64,000 nucleotides of DNA from Pseudomonadota bacterium (GCA_023439305.1 JAEXOO010000014.1:1-64000); one strand, 5' to 3'. Numbered from the stretch's first letter, positions 9,368-18,157 are shown. Made by a program: numbers and translations. Notes: generated by a model from the sequence alone, not told the origin.

Positions 9368-9844
9368 ATGCGTTTCTTTGCCTTGACCCGCAGCGGCCTG
9401 ATGGCCGCTGCCTTGCTGGGGGCCGGCCTGGGCCTTGCACAGGCCGCCGAAAACACCGCCATCAAACGCTATTCCAGCGATTCCCCCATGCCGTTCTCCC
9501 GCGCCGTCCAGGCGGGCGGATTTCTATTTCTGTCGGGCCAGATCCCCATCAACGAAAAAGGGGAGATCGTGCGCGGCAGCATCCAGGACCAGACCAACGC
9601 CGCCCTGGATCGCATCGAGGAAACTCTGGCGCTGGCCGGCGCCGATCTGAGCCAGGTCGTCAAAGCCAATGTCTGGCTTTCCGACATGGCGCTGTTCGAC
9701 GAATTCAACAAGACCTATAAAGAACGCCTGGGCAGCAATTTCCCCACCCGTTCGCTGGTGCAGTCCAAGTTGGCCGCTGGCGTGGACGTGGAGATCGAAT
9801 TCCAGGCCTGGATCGGCGACAAGACGGCGCCCGCCAAGAAATGA
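9368..9844 (+). CDS. RidA family protein with signal peptide (predicted periplasmic)
   Basis: This 158-residue paralogue of the preceding RidA protein has an added N-terminal Sec signal (RFFALTRSGLMAAALLGAG, then LAQA-AEN) with likely cleavage near residue 25. The mature part is a complete RidA domain with FLFLSGQIPINEKG, the active-site Arg in FPTRSLVQSKLAAG and the EIEFQAWIG strand. It ends in a short lysine-rich tail. Start at 9368 is supported by AAGGAGAACTCC. Exported RidA proteins are less common than cytosolic ones, and its substrate outside the cytoplasm is unknown. A strong terminator follows at 9938-9963, so the ridA pair is probably one transcription unit. Confidence 0.88.
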   Translation: MRFFALTRSGLMAAALLGAGLGLAQAAENTAIKRYSSDSPMPFSRAVQAGGFLFLSGQIPINEKGEIVRGSIQDQTNAALDRIEETLALAGADLSQVVKANVWLSDMALFDEFNKTYKERLGSNFPTRSLVQSKLAAGVDVEIEFQAWIGDKTAPAKK

Positions 9845-9937
9845 CATCACTATAGGCCTTGCCATATGAGCGACCCTGCCCCTGAGCGGGTGCCTTGTAT
9901 GGCACACTAGGCGCTCATTCAAGAATGAAGCATCCCG

Positions 9938-9963
9938 CGCCAGGCTCCCAAGCCTGGCGTTTT
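9938..9963 (+). terminator. Rho-independent terminator after the ridA pair
   Basis: A perfect 9-bp stem (CGCCAGGCT / AGCCTGGCG) with loop CCCA is followed directly by TTTT. It sits 93 bp after the second ridA gene and 20 bp before lrgA. Confidence 0.85.
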
Positions 9964-9983
9964 CATGCCTTTTCGGAATTTCC

Positions 9984-10337
9984 ATGATCTACGCGATAAC
10001 CGCTCTGTTCGTCTTCCAGCTGCTGGGCGAAATCCTGGTGCAAGCCCTGTCCTTACCCTTGCCGGGTCCTCTGGCGGGCATGCTGCTGCTGGCCGTGGCG
10101 TTTTTTGTGCGCGGCGGCGTGCCAGCCGCCATGGAGCAGACGGCCGGCTCCATGCTGCAGCACCTGATGCTGCTGTTCATCCCCGCTGTCACCGGCGTCA
10201 TGATGTATTTCGACCATGTCGCCAAGGAATGGCAACCCTTTCTGGTCGCCACCCTGGGCGGCACGCTGATCACCTTGGTAGTGACGGCCGTCGTGCTGAA
10301 CCGCCTGCTGAAAAACCACAAGGAAGACCAAAAATGA
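9984..10337 (+). CDS. lrgA: LrgA/CidA family holin-like membrane protein
   Basis: This 117-residue protein has four predicted hydrophobic segments and the family block LPLPGPLAGMLLL near residues 24-36, followed by LMLLFIPAVTGVM. In Gram-positive bacteria LrgA acts with LrgB in control of murein hydrolase activity and pyruvate uptake. In proteobacteria the pair is common but its role is less well defined. It ends in a lysine-rich cytoplasmic tail. Its stop codon overlaps the lrgB start (ATGA at 10334-10337), so the two are translationally coupled. Confidence 0.9.
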   Translation: MIYAITALFVFQLLGEILVQALSLPLPGPLAGMLLLAVAFFVRGGVPAAMEQTAGSMLQHLMLLFIPAVTGVMMYFDHVAKEWQPFLVATLGGTLITLVVTAVVLNRLLKNHKEDQK

Positions 10338-11068
10338 AAGACGGTCTTTTCCAGATCTGGGTTTTCCTGTCCAGCTCGCCGCTGTTGTGGCTGGCGCTGA
10401 CTTTCTCGGTTTATGCAGGCTCTGTATGGGTCTACCGCCAGGCCGGCAGCACCCCGTTTCTACTCCCCATCCTGACTTCGGTCGTGGTGATCGTCACCTT
10501 GCTGCTGCTGACGAACACCCCCTATCCGGTCTATTTCGAAGGGGCGAAATTCATCCACTTTCTGATCGGTCCCGCCACAGTGGCCTTGGCCGTGCCGCTC
10601 TACAGCCAGCTGCGCCAATTACGCAAAATATGGAAACCCGTCTGTATTGCGCTGCTGATCGGTTCAGTCACCGCCATCGTCAGCACGGTGATGATTGCCT
10701 GGGCGCTGGGCGCTTCGCTGGAAACCATTATTTCGCTGGCGCCTCGTTCAGCCACCATGCCCATTGCCATGGCGCTGGCCGATCACTTCGGCGGCCAGGC
10801 CTCCCTGGCGGCCGTGGCGGTCGCCATCACAGGGATCGTAGGCACCATTGTGGCCCGGCCGCTGCTTAACGTGCTGGGCATTGATCGCCCCGAGGCACGC
10901 GGCTTTGCCGTGGGCGTCACCGCGCACGCCATCGGCACGGCGCGCGCCCTGCAGGTTCACGAAACCATCGGCGCCTTTTCGGCGCTGGGCATGAGCCTGA
11001 ACGGCATTCTGACCGCCATTCTGATGCCGCTATTGCCCTTGCTGCTGCGCTGGCTGGGATTGATGTAA
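10334..11068 (+). CDS. lrgB: LrgB family membrane protein
   Basis: This 244-residue multi-span membrane protein is the LrgB/CidB partner of LrgA. Typical features are the TPYPVYFEGAKFIHFLIGPATVALAVPLY block, the APRSATMPIAMA motif and the late GxTAHAIGTARAL motif. The ATG at 10334 overlaps the lrgA stop codon, and the length matches the family. An open frame extends 5' in the same phase but has no start context and runs antisense to sense with lrgA. Its 3' end overlaps the convergent DUF4260 gene by 39 bp. Confidence 0.9.
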   Translation: MKDGLFQIWVFLSSSPLLWLALTFSVYAGSVWVYRQAGSTPFLLPILTSVVVIVTLLLLTNTPYPVYFEGAKFIHFLIGPATVALAVPLYSQLRQLRKIWKPVCIALLIGSVTAIVSTVMIAWALGASLETIISLAPRSATMPIAMALADHFGGQASLAAVAVAITGIVGTIVARPLLNVLGIDRPEARGFAVGVTAHAIGTARALQVHETIGAFSALGMSLNGILTAILMPLLPLLLRWLGLM

Positions 11069-11407
11069 GTCGCGCCCGATCAGCCCCAGGTGTGTGAAAC
11101 GAAAGCCGCGCTGGTACTTCAGGCCATAACCCAACATACGGTCAAACCCGATATGGGCGGTCCAGATCAGCCCTGCCGCCAGTATCCCCGGGGCCGACGC
11201 CAGAACGCCGGCGGCCAGGCACAACAAAGCGCCCACATAAGAGTGGGCGCTATTGTAGAGTGCTGCGCCCAACCGGGGACCGGCCAAGTAACCCAGCAGC
11301 GCAAGATCCGGCACTAGAAAACACAAGGCGAACACGCCCCAACCCGCACCCCAATCTGAGTACGCCGCCACGCTCAGGGCCAGCACGCATGCCGCCTCCA
11401 GCCGCAT
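11030..11407 (-). CDS. DUF4260 family membrane protein
   Basis: This is a small protein of about 125 residues with four hydrophobic segments. The recognisable family core is FLVPDLALLGYLAGPRLGA, then YNSAHSYVG, then IWTAHIGFDRMLGYGLKY with the ending THLGLIG. No biochemical function is known for the family. The start is uncertain: ATG 11407 (MRLEAACVL) gives the usual family length, while ATG 11494 or 11512 would add about 29 or 35 residues. Its 3' end overlaps lrgB tail to tail. Confidence 0.75.
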   Translation of the reverse strand: MRLEAACVLALSVAAYSDWGAGWGVFALCFLVPDLALLGYLAGPRLGAALYNSAHSYVGALLCLAAGVLASAPGILAAGLIWTAHIGFDRMLGYGLKYQRGFRFTHLGLIGRDLHQSQPAQQQGQ

Positions 11408-11561
11408 CACCCCCAGCACCCCACCTTTGACTGAATCGCCCACCTGACCCTCCACTGCGGAAAATAAAACAGGCCTTATTATGACCTGCGCCATATTTCC
11501 CCGAAGCATCAAAAAGCAATAACAGCCGTCTTTCTTCGTTTTTTTCGGTCAAAAATCACCA

Positions 11562-12179
11562 TCAACGCCATTCGTCGCGATAGACAAAACGCGGCATCTG
11601 CCAGTTTCGATGCAATGCCAGCATGCGAAAGCCCAGACCGATGAGCATGGGCGCCAGCAAAGTCACGTAAGGATTCAGGTCCAGATGCATGGCGCCCAGG
11701 TACAAGGCGCCGGTCACCATGGACACGCTGGCGTACATTTCCTTGCGCAGCAACAGGGGAATGTCATTGCAAAGAATATCGCGCAGCACACCGCCGGCGC
11801 AGCCGGTGATCATACCGCTCAGCAGCACCACCGTGATCGGCAGATCCATCTCCAGGGCGATCTGGCAGCCGATGACGGTAAACACTACCAGCCCCATGGC
11901 GTCCAGCAGCAGGAACAAGCTGTGCAGGCGGCGCATGATGGGCGCGATCAAGGCAGTCAGTATGGCCGCGCCGGCTGTGATCCACAGGTATTCCGGGTGC
12001 TTCACCCAGGTCAGCGGATAATGACCAAGCAGCACATCCCGCACGGAGCCGCCGCCCAAAGCGGTGATGCAGGCGATGGTACAAACGCCCACCCAGTCCA
12101 TGTCCCGGCGGCCTGCGGCCAGAGCAGCCGTCATGGCTTCGGCCGTGATGGCAATGATATAGAGCACTAATAAAAGCAT
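11562..12179 (-). CDS. TRIC (UPF0126/YicG) cation channel family protein
   Basis: This 205-residue inner-membrane protein is built from two inverted three-helix repeats. Each repeat carries the family hallmark: ALGGGSVRDVLLG in the first and GCAGGVLRDILCN in the second. Bacterial TRIC proteins form trimers that pass K+ or Na+. YicG in E. coli is linked to glycine uptake, so exact cargo is open. The gene starts 4 bp after the ampG stop, so it is the last gene of the metX-metW-ampG transcription unit. Confidence 0.88.
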   Translation of the reverse strand: MLLLVLYIIAITAEAMTAALAAGRRDMDWVGVCTIACITALGGGSVRDVLLGHYPLTWVKHPEYLWITAGAAILTALIAPIMRRLHSLFLLLDAMGLVVFTVIGCQIALEMDLPITVVLLSGMITGCAGGVLRDILCNDIPLLLRKEMYASVSMVTGALYLGAMHLDLNPYVTLLAPMLIGLGFRMLALHRNWQMPRFVYRDEWR

Positions 12180-12183
12180 GGTG

Positions 12184-13413
12184 TCAGGCGTCCAGCTGGT
12201 TGATAAGGCGCCGGTAGCTGCGCAGCATCAGCAATCCCGGCAAGGCGATCAGCACCGTGCAGATGAAAAAACCAGGCCAACCCAGCGATTGAACCAACAC
12301 CGGCGTCAACGGCCCTGCCAGGTAGGTTCGGCCGACCGCCGACAAGGCCGATAGAAGGGCGAACTGAGTGGCTGAATAACCGCGATTGCACAGTGCCATG
12401 ATCAAGGCAACGAACGCTGCCGTGCCCAATCCGCCGCACAGATTCTCCAGTGCGACCACCACGCCCATCAAAACCATGGACGGCGTTTGCTGAATGGCTA
12501 TCAGCCAGTAGCCCAGATTGGACACCGCCTGCAACAGGCCGAACAGCATCAGAGCGCGATACAGGCCCAGACGCGCCATGATGGCCCCGCCCATCAACGC
12601 TCCTATCACCGTGGCAGCCAGGCCGAACACCTTGTTGATGGTTCCCACCTCGGACAGAGTGAAACCCGCCGCACGGATCAAGAAGGTCGTGGAGAGGGCG
12701 CCGGCAAAGGCATCACCCAGCTTGTAGAGTACGATCAGCAGCAGTATGCCCCAGGCGCCCGGCCGGGAGAAGAACTCGGCCAAAGGCGCGACGACGGCTT
12801 CGGACAGACTGCGCGGCGGCCGGCTGTTCAGTTCAGGCTCAGGGGCGACCAAGGTGACCAGCGCGCACAGCGCCATGAACAGGCCCATCAGAAAATACGT
12901 ATTGGACCAGCCCAGCCAGCGGTCGGCCAGGATCAGCGCCAGACCGCCCGAGGCGATCATGGCCAGCCGGTAGCCCATGACCTTGATCGCTGCGCCGGCC
13001 GCGCGCTCGGGCGCGCGCAAGACATCGGTACTGTAGGCATCGAAGGCGATATCCTGCGTGGCCGACAAAAAAGCCACCCACACCGCCAGCAAGGCCAACC
13101 CGGTCAAATTGGTGGCGGGCGAAAACAGACCCATGGCGGCAATTGAGCCCGCCAGCAGCAGTTGCGTGACCAGGATCCAACCGCGGCGTCGCCCCAGAAA
13201 GGGCGGCGCATATCGGTCGACCAGGGGCGCCCAAAGGAACTTCAGGGTATACGCGGAGCCGACCAGCGTCAGAAAGCCGATCTCGGTCAGAGACACATTT
13301 TCAACGGTCGCCCAGGCCTGCAGGGTGCCCGATACCAGCGCCAGAGGCAGACCGCTGGCGAACCCCAGAATCAGCAGAGGCAGGACTCGGGGACTGGTAT
13401 AGACACGGGACAC
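12184..13413 (-). CDS. ampG: AmpG-type muropeptide permease (MFS)
   Basis: This 409-residue transporter of the major facilitator superfamily is predicted to import anhydro-muropeptides from the periplasm for cell-wall recycling. Diagnostic segments are LGFASGLPLALVSGTLQAW, the LVGSAYTLKFLWAPLVDRY-P loop motif with RRRGW, and FLSATQDIAFDAY. About twelve hydrophobic segments are present. The GTG at 13413 was chosen because it lies 8 bp after the metW stop behind GAGG and gives YTSPRVLPLL near the N terminus. An ATG at 13485 would run 63 bp into metW. The order metX-metW-ampG is common in Burkholderiales. Confidence 0.87.
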   Translation of the reverse strand: MSRVYTSPRVLPLLILGFASGLPLALVSGTLQAWATVENVSLTEIGFLTLVGSAYTLKFLWAPLVDRYAPPFLGRRRGWILVTQLLLAGSIAAMGLFSPATNLTGLALLAVWVAFLSATQDIAFDAYSTDVLRAPERAAGAAIKVMGYRLAMIASGGLALILADRWLGWSNTYFLMGLFMALCALVTLVAPEPELNSRPPRSLSEAVVAPLAEFFSRPGAWGILLLIVLYKLGDAFAGALSTTFLIRAAGFTLSEVGTINKVFGLAATVIGALMGGAIMARLGLYRALMLFGLLQAVSNLGYWLIAIQQTPSMVLMGVVVALENLCGGLGTAAFVALIMALCNRGYSATQFALLSALSAVGRTYLAGPLTPVLVQSLGWPGFFICTVLIALPGLLMLRSYRRLINQLDA

Positions 13414-13421
13414 GGACAGCC

Positions 13422-14054
13422 TCAGCGCTGAGTGGAAAGAAAATGCGGGGATTCGAAACGGTAAACAGCCAGGGTGCTGCGCCACCCCGGCAGCACGCGC
13501 ACTTCGGCCTTGTCGTTGAAGGCCGCGCGATGGGTGATGCGCAGCCCCAGTGAATGAGCCAGATCCTGGAAGTCATTCATGGTACACAGATGAATGTTGG
13601 GCGTGTCATACCATTGGTAAGGCATTTCGCCGGTGACCGGCATGCGCCCACGCAAAATCGCCCAACCATGCGGCCAATAGCCGAAATTGGGGAACGACAC
13701 GATGCCGTAGCGTGCCACGCGGGCCATTTCGCGCAGGATGTGCTCGGTACGGTGCATAGATTGCAGCGTCTTGGAGAGCACGACCGTGTCGAACTGCAGA
13801 TCGCTGAACAGCGCCAGCCCCTCTTCCAGGTTCTGCTGGATGACGGGCACGCCGCGGCGTACCGAAGCAATGACGGAGTTGTCATCCAGTTCCACGCCTG
13901 TGCCCGCCACCTGGCGCGAATCGCGCAGATGCGCGAGCAAAGTGCCATCGTTGCAGCCCAGATCCAGGACCTGCGAGCCGGGCTCGATCCACTGGGCGAT
14001 GCGCAGCAGATCCTGGCGCAGAACAGGGTTAGCGTGCGGATTAGCAGCGGACAT
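13422..14054 (-). CDS. metW: MetW methyltransferase-like protein
   Basis: This 210-residue protein with a Rossmann SAM-binding fold has motif I VLDLGCNDGTLLAHL near residues 29-43 and the MetW signatures GVELDDNSV, SKTLQSMHRTEHILREM and SFPNFGYW. MetW is found beside MetX in proteobacteria and is needed for methionine synthesis through the MetX route; its direct reaction is not settled. The start codon overlaps the metX stop (TGATG at 14052-14056), so translation is coupled. Confidence 0.93.
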   Translation of the reverse strand: MSAANPHANPVLRQDLLRIAQWIEPGSQVLDLGCNDGTLLAHLRDSRQVAGTGVELDDNSVIASVRRGVPVIQQNLEEGLALFSDLQFDTVVLSKTLQSMHRTEHILREMARVARYGIVSFPNFGYWPHGWAILRGRMPVTGEMPYQWYDTPNIHLCTMNDFQDLAHSLGLRITHRAAFNDKAEVRVLPGWRSTLAVYRFESPHFLSTQR

Positions 14055-15295
14055 CAGGCCAGCACTCCCGTGGTACGTTGACGCGCCGGCAAACCCAGCG
14101 AAGACGCAATCTGATCATAGTAGCCCTGCACGATGGCGTGATAGCGGACGTCCTCCAGCAGGAAGGCATCGTGCCCATGCGGAGCGTCGATCTCGGCATA
14201 AGTGACCTGGCGTCGGTTCTTGAGCAGCGCCTGCACGATCTCGCGCGAACGCTCGGGCGAAAAGCGCCAGTCCGTACTGAACGACACCACCAGGAATTTG
14301 GCCTGGACCTGCTCCAGCGCCTTGGCCAGATCGCCCTGGTGATGGCGCGAGGGATCGAAATAATCCAAGGCCCGCGTAATGATCAGATAAGTGTTGGCGT
14401 CGAAATAGCGCGAGAACTTCTCGCCCTGGTAGCGCAAATAGGATTCGACTTCGAACTCCACGCCATAGTTGTAGTGGAATTCGCCGCCCTCGGCCGGCGC
14501 ACGCTGCGTGCGGCCGAATTTTTCGGCCATGACGGTATCGGACAGATACGTAATGTGGCCGACCATGCGCGCCACGGCCAGGCCCGCCTTGGGCACGACG
14601 CCATGCTCGTAGTAGTCGCCGCCATGGAACTGAGGGTCGGACAAGATAGCGCTGCGCGCGACCTCGTTGAAAGCGATATTCTGCGCAGACAGACGCGGCG
14701 AGCTGGCAATGACCACGCAGTTTTCGACTCGGTCTGGGCAACTGATGGCCCAACTGAGCGCCTGCATGCCCCCCAGCGAGCCACCCATGACGGCAGCAAA
14801 CTTGCGAATGCCGAAGTAATCGGCCAGACGAGCCTGGGCGCGCACCCAGTCCTCGACCGTGAGGACCGGAAACTCGGCGCCCCAAGGCTGGCCGGTAGCC
14901 GGATTGATACTGGACGGGCCGGTAGAGCCAAAGCAGGAGCCGATATTGTTCACGCCGATGACAAAGAAGCGGTCGGTGTCCACGGCCTTGCCGGGACCCA
15001 CCATATTGTCCCACCAGCCGGTGCTCTTGGGATCACCTTCGTAATAGCCCGCCACATGGTGCGAAGCGTTCAAGGCATGGCAGACCAGCACCGCGTTGCT
15101 GCGTTCGTCGTTCAGCGTGCCATAGGTTTCCACGGCCAATTCATAGCCGGGCAGCACCTGACCGCTGCTCAAGCGCAGTGGTTCGTCGAATGCAATGAGT
15201 TCGGATTGGACGGGGCCCACAGAGCCGGCGGGGATCAGACCGCAGGATGGGCGAGACGCGCCGGTATCGGCGCCGGAAACGGATTCAGTGGCCAT
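14054..15295 (-). CDS. metX: Homoserine O-acyltransferase MetX (probably succinyltransferase)
   Basis: This 413-residue alpha/beta-hydrolase-fold enzyme acylates homoserine, the first committed step to methionine. The nucleophile elbow MGGSLGGMQAL, the ETYGTLN and CHALNASHHVAG blocks, the FSTDWRFSPERS loop and the late DAPHGHDAFLLE carrying the catalytic His are all present. In betaproteobacteria the MetX acyl donor is usually succinyl-CoA, but donor choice cannot be proved from inspection. ATG 15295 sits behind an AGAGGTCC ribosome site. It is the first gene of a metX-metW-ampG-TRIC unit. No riboswitch-like structure was seen in the short leader. Confidence 0.93.
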   Translation of the reverse strand: MATESVSGADTGASRPSCGLIPAGSVGPVQSELIAFDEPLRLSSGQVLPGYELAVETYGTLNDERSNAVLVCHALNASHHVAGYYEGDPKSTGWWDNMVGPGKAVDTDRFFVIGVNNIGSCFGSTGPSSINPATGQPWGAEFPVLTVEDWVRAQARLADYFGIRKFAAVMGGSLGGMQALSWAISCPDRVENCVVIASSPRLSAQNIAFNEVARSAILSDPQFHGGDYYEHGVVPKAGLAVARMVGHITYLSDTVMAEKFGRTQRAPAEGGEFHYNYGVEFEVESYLRYQGEKFSRYFDANTYLIITRALDYFDPSRHHQGDLAKALEQVQAKFLVVSFSTDWRFSPERSREIVQALLKNRRQVTYAEIDAPHGHDAFLLEDVRYHAIVQGYYDQIASSLGLPARQRTTGVLA

Positions 15296-15468
15296 CAGGA
15301 CCTCTTTAGCTGGATTTATGGAGCGCCCGCAAGCGGATCAGGCAAATCGGCGCAAAACGTATGACCAGAAAGTTTAGCACCGTGCCCCTCCGACGTCCAA
15401 ACCCAAGAGCGCGACACCACCAAGAACAGCCCGCAGCAATCACAAAAAACAGCCAATGCTTTGATTCA

Positions 15469-15487
15469 AATCATTATTTTCATTCTC
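15469..15487. promoter_or_regulatory. Fur-like operator
   Basis: On the reverse strand this 19-mer matches the classical Fur consensus (GATAATGATAATCATTATC) at 14 of 19 positions by eye. It lies 78 bp before the start chosen for the small LuxR-type gene. The surrounding bases are AT-rich compared with the rest. It could equally serve an undetected transcript on either strand. Confidence 0.4.
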
Positions 15488-15564
15488 ATCTGCCTGCCGC
15501 CCAAGGTAGAAATTCGTTACATTGCCTCGGTATCCACCACGACCTGACAAGGAATGGCTTTATC

Positions 15565-15840
15565 GTGACGCAATTAACTTCACGCGAGCAGTCCTGCCTG
15601 AACTGGGCCGCTCACGGCAAGACGAGCTGGGAAATCAGCATCATCCTGGGCATTACTGAGCGCACCATCAATTTCCATTTTCAGAACGCCTACGCCAAGC
15701 TGGGCGTCTACAGCCGGCAGGCGGCCATTACCCTGGCCCTGGAGCGGCGCCTGATCAGCGGGGATCCGACGAGCGAGCCAAGCCATCAAAAAAAGTCTTT
15801 GCCTGCTCGGGTTCAGGCGCGTTCCCGGAGTCCGTCATGA
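15565..15840 (+). CDS. Single-domain LuxR-type HTH protein
   Basis: About 91 residues that are almost entirely a LuxR/GerE helix-turn-helix: LTSREQSCLNWAAHGKTSWEISIILGITERTINFHFQNAYAKLGV at about residues 4-48. No autoinducer or receiver domain precedes it. The GTG at 15565 follows AAGGA at 11 bp spacing. The open frame extends upstream to 15361, but that part lacks domain character and contains the Fur-like site. The basic C-terminal tail (KKSLPARVQARSRSPS) overlaps the convergent lipoprotein gene by 86 bp. It could be a genuine stand-alone regulator or the remnant of a longer quorum-sensing receptor. Confidence 0.65.
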   Translation: MTQLTSREQSCLNWAAHGKTSWEISIILGITERTINFHFQNAYAKLGVYSRQAAITLALERRLISGDPTSEPSHQKKSLPARVQARSRSPS

Positions 15841-16303
15841 CGAACCCTTCCACCAGCCAGCGCGGCTCGACGCGCACGACCCCTTGCATGCGCAAGGACG
15901 TGCCGCCCACATCACGCGCCATGGAAAAGACCTCGCCCGGTGCAGGCACAGGCGGCTCTGCCTGGCCAGGCTGCTGTTCCAAGGGCAGGAATTTCTGACG
16001 CAAGGACTTCTGCACAGCCTGGTACAGACGCATACGCGCAGCTTCGTCCTGCTGCAGCTCAGGCGGCAGCAAAGCGTGTCCCACGGTATAGATCTGATCG
16101 CCGGCCGTCGCCGTGGTCAGATAAAAATCCAGGACGTGCTGCTCGAAGTCCAAAGAGCGATGACTGGTGACGGGTTTGCCGGGCAGCAAGGCGGGCAAAC
16201 CGGTATGTTCGAGCTGAACCTGACGCCAATTGAACTCCGGACTGCAGGCGGCCAGCGCCAGGACCGTTGCCAGGATGGTCAGTGTGCGCCCAATAATGGT
16301 CAT
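15755..16303 (-). CDS. Predicted lipoprotein of unknown function
   Basis: This is a 182-residue protein with an N-terminal lipoprotein signal (TLTILATVLALAAC) whose lipobox Cys is at residue 20. The mature part starts SPEFNWRQVQLEHTGLPALLPGKPV and contains mixed strand/helix segments without a catalytic motif that I recognise. ATG 16303 follows GGAAATATC. An upstream in-frame start at 16345 would bury the signal. The 3' end overlaps the small LuxR-type gene tail to tail. It diverges from gshA. Confidence 0.75.
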   Translation of the reverse strand: MTIIGRTLTILATVLALAACSPEFNWRQVQLEHTGLPALLPGKPVTSHRSLDFEQHVLDFYLTTATAGDQIYTVGHALLPPELQQDEAARMRLYQAVQKSLRQKFLPLEQQPGQAEPPVPAPGEVFSMARDVGGTSLRMQGVVRVEPRWLVEGFVMTDSGNAPEPEQAKTFFDGLARSSDPR

Positions 16304-16425
16304 GATATTTCCGTATCCTGTCTCGTGCTTTTGCCGCCGGACCAAGGCGCCGGCCTTATACTCGCCCTCCAGAGCCTGCCGACGGTATGCTCCTAAACTA
16401 AAGCAGGCGGGCCCGGACTACTCTT

Positions 16426-16431
16426 TATAAT
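16426..16431 (+). promoter_or_regulatory. Possible -10 element of the gshA promoter
   Basis: A perfect TATAAT lies 65 bp before the preferred gshA start. If it is used, transcription would begin at about 16438. That would exclude the upstream ATG at 16439 as a normal start. No good -35 hexamer is visible. Confidence 0.35.
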
Positions 16432-16495
16432 CGGGCACATGCCTATTGAACAGCCCCGGACCACGCGCCCGACCCTGAAAACGGGAAACACCACC

Positions 16496-18079
16496 ATGAC
16501 GACCAGCCACGACCGCCAGCTTGCCCTGCACCAGAATCCCGACATTTTGCGAGGCATCTTGCGCGGTATTGAAAAAGAGGGCCTGCGTGTGGATGCGCAA
16601 GGCCGGCTGGCCAGCACGCCACACCCGCAGGCCGTGGGCTCGGCCCTGACCAATGAACACATCACCACGGACTATGCCGAAGGGCTGCTGGAACTGATCA
16701 CCCGCCCCCACACCCGGATCGAGGACCTGCTGCAGGAACTGCAGGACATCCACACGTTCGTCGCCGGCAAACTGGACCAGGAAATGGTCTGGAATCAGTC
16801 CATGCCCGCCATCCTCCCGGATGAAAAAGACATTGCCATTGCCTGGTACGGCACGTCCAATACCGGCATGCTCAAGCATGTATACCGGCGCGGCCTGGCC
16901 GAGCGCTATGGCAAGACCATGCAGTGCATTGCGGGGGTGCACTACAACTTTTCTCTGCCGGACTCGATCTGGCCATTGCTGGGCACTGCCGGCGACTCCC
17001 TGCAAGACCAGCGCTCCAATGGCTATTTATCCCTGATCCGTAACTTCACGCGCCACTCCTGGCTGCTGATGTACCTGTTCGGTGCCTCTCCCGCGCTGGC
17101 CACGAACTTTCTGCATGGCCGCCCCAGCACGCTGGACCGCCTGGACGCCGATACCCTAACCATGCCCTGGGCGACCAGTCTGCGCATGAGCGACCTGGGC
17201 TATCACAACAAAGAAGCCCAGGCTGAATTACAGCTCTGCTATAACGACCTGGATACCTTCGTGCTGCGCATGTATCACGCTGCCGTCACCCCCTGGCCCG
17301 ATTACGAAAAACTGGGCACGCACCGCGACGGCGAATGGATACAGCTGAACACGCACATTCTGCAGATCGAGAACGAATACTATTCCAGCATCCGCCCCAA
17401 GCGCACCACGGCCCGCTGCGAACGGCCCGCTACGGCCCTGGCCCAGCGCGGCGTGGAATATATCGAAGTACGCTGCATGGACATCGACCCCGAATCGCCA
17501 GTGGGCATCTCGGAAGAGACCTGTCGCTTTCTGGATACGTTCCTGCTGTATTGCGCCGCCGAGGACAGCCCCTTCTTTCCAGACGGCGGCTACTGCCAGG
17601 ACAGCAAGAACAACTTCGCCACCGTCGTACGGGAAGGCCGCCGTCCAGGACTGACCCTGGTCAACCAGCAAAAACAAGACGTCACCCTGCAGGACTGGGG
17701 CCGCGACGTACTGCACGACCTGCTGCCCTATGCCGCCTTGCTCGATCAAGCTCTGGACACGCAGGCCCACACGCAAGCCGTGCAGGCGCAGTTGGGCAAG
17801 CTGATCGATCCCGAGCAGACTCCGTCGGCGCAGTTGCTGGCCCGCCTGCGCGCCAGCGGCTTGAGCTTTCATGACTACTCTTTGCAGCGCAGCCGCGACC
17901 ATCATGCCGCCCTGCTCGCACATGCGCTGGATCCCGCCAAACAGGCCGCTTACGAGCAGCAAGCCGCCCTGTCGCTGCAAGAGCAGGCGCGAATCGAAGC
18001 CCAGGACGACGTTTCCTTCGAAGAATACGTGCACCGCTACGAGCGCGCCCTGGTTCCCCCGGAACTGCAGCAGGACTGA
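16496..18079 (+). CDS. gshA: Glutamate-cysteine ligase (GshA, E. coli type)
   Basis: This enzyme of about 527 residues catalyses ATP-dependent formation of gamma-glutamylcysteine, the first step of glutathione synthesis, in the cytoplasm. Family blocks include ILRGIEKEGLRVDAQGRLA, TTDYAEGLLELITRPH, YGKTMQCIAGVHYNFSLPD, NGYLSLIRNF, FGASPALATNF and EVRCMDIDPESP. The ATG at 16496 matches the family N terminus best. ATG 16439 is in frame but lies just beyond a TATAAT and would add 19 unusual residues. A strong terminator follows at 18093-18120. Confidence 0.92.
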   Translation: MTTSHDRQLALHQNPDILRGILRGIEKEGLRVDAQGRLASTPHPQAVGSALTNEHITTDYAEGLLELITRPHTRIEDLLQELQDIHTFVAGKLDQEMVWNQSMPAILPDEKDIAIAWYGTSNTGMLKHVYRRGLAERYGKTMQCIAGVHYNFSLPDSIWPLLGTAGDSLQDQRSNGYLSLIRNFTRHSWLLMYLFGASPALATNFLHGRPSTLDRLDADTLTMPWATSLRMSDLGYHNKEAQAELQLCYNDLDTFVLRMYHAAVTPWPDYEKLGTHRDGEWIQLNTHILQIENEYYSSIRPKRTTARCERPATALAQRGVEYIEVRCMDIDPESPVGISEETCRFLDTFLLYCAAEDSPFFPDGGYCQDSKNNFATVVREGRRPGLTLVNQQKQDVTLQDWGRDVLHDLLPYAALLDQALDTQAHTQAVQAQLGKLIDPEQTPSAQLLARLRASGLSFHDYSLQRSRDHHAALLAHALDPAKQAAYEQQAALSLQEQARIEAQDDVSFEEYVHRYERALVPPELQQD

Positions 18080-18092
18080 TACCCCGCCCCAA

Positions 18093-18120
18093 CCGCCCGC
18101 TCCATCGGGCGGTTTTTTTT
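18093..18120 (+). terminator. Rho-independent terminator of gshA
   Basis: A perfect 7-bp stem (CCGCCCG / CGGGCGG) with a six-base loop is followed by eight Ts, 13 bp after the stop codon. Confidence 0.95.
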
Positions 18121-18157
18121 GCCCTGTGGATACTCGGGATGCCTGATCTGCGAATAT

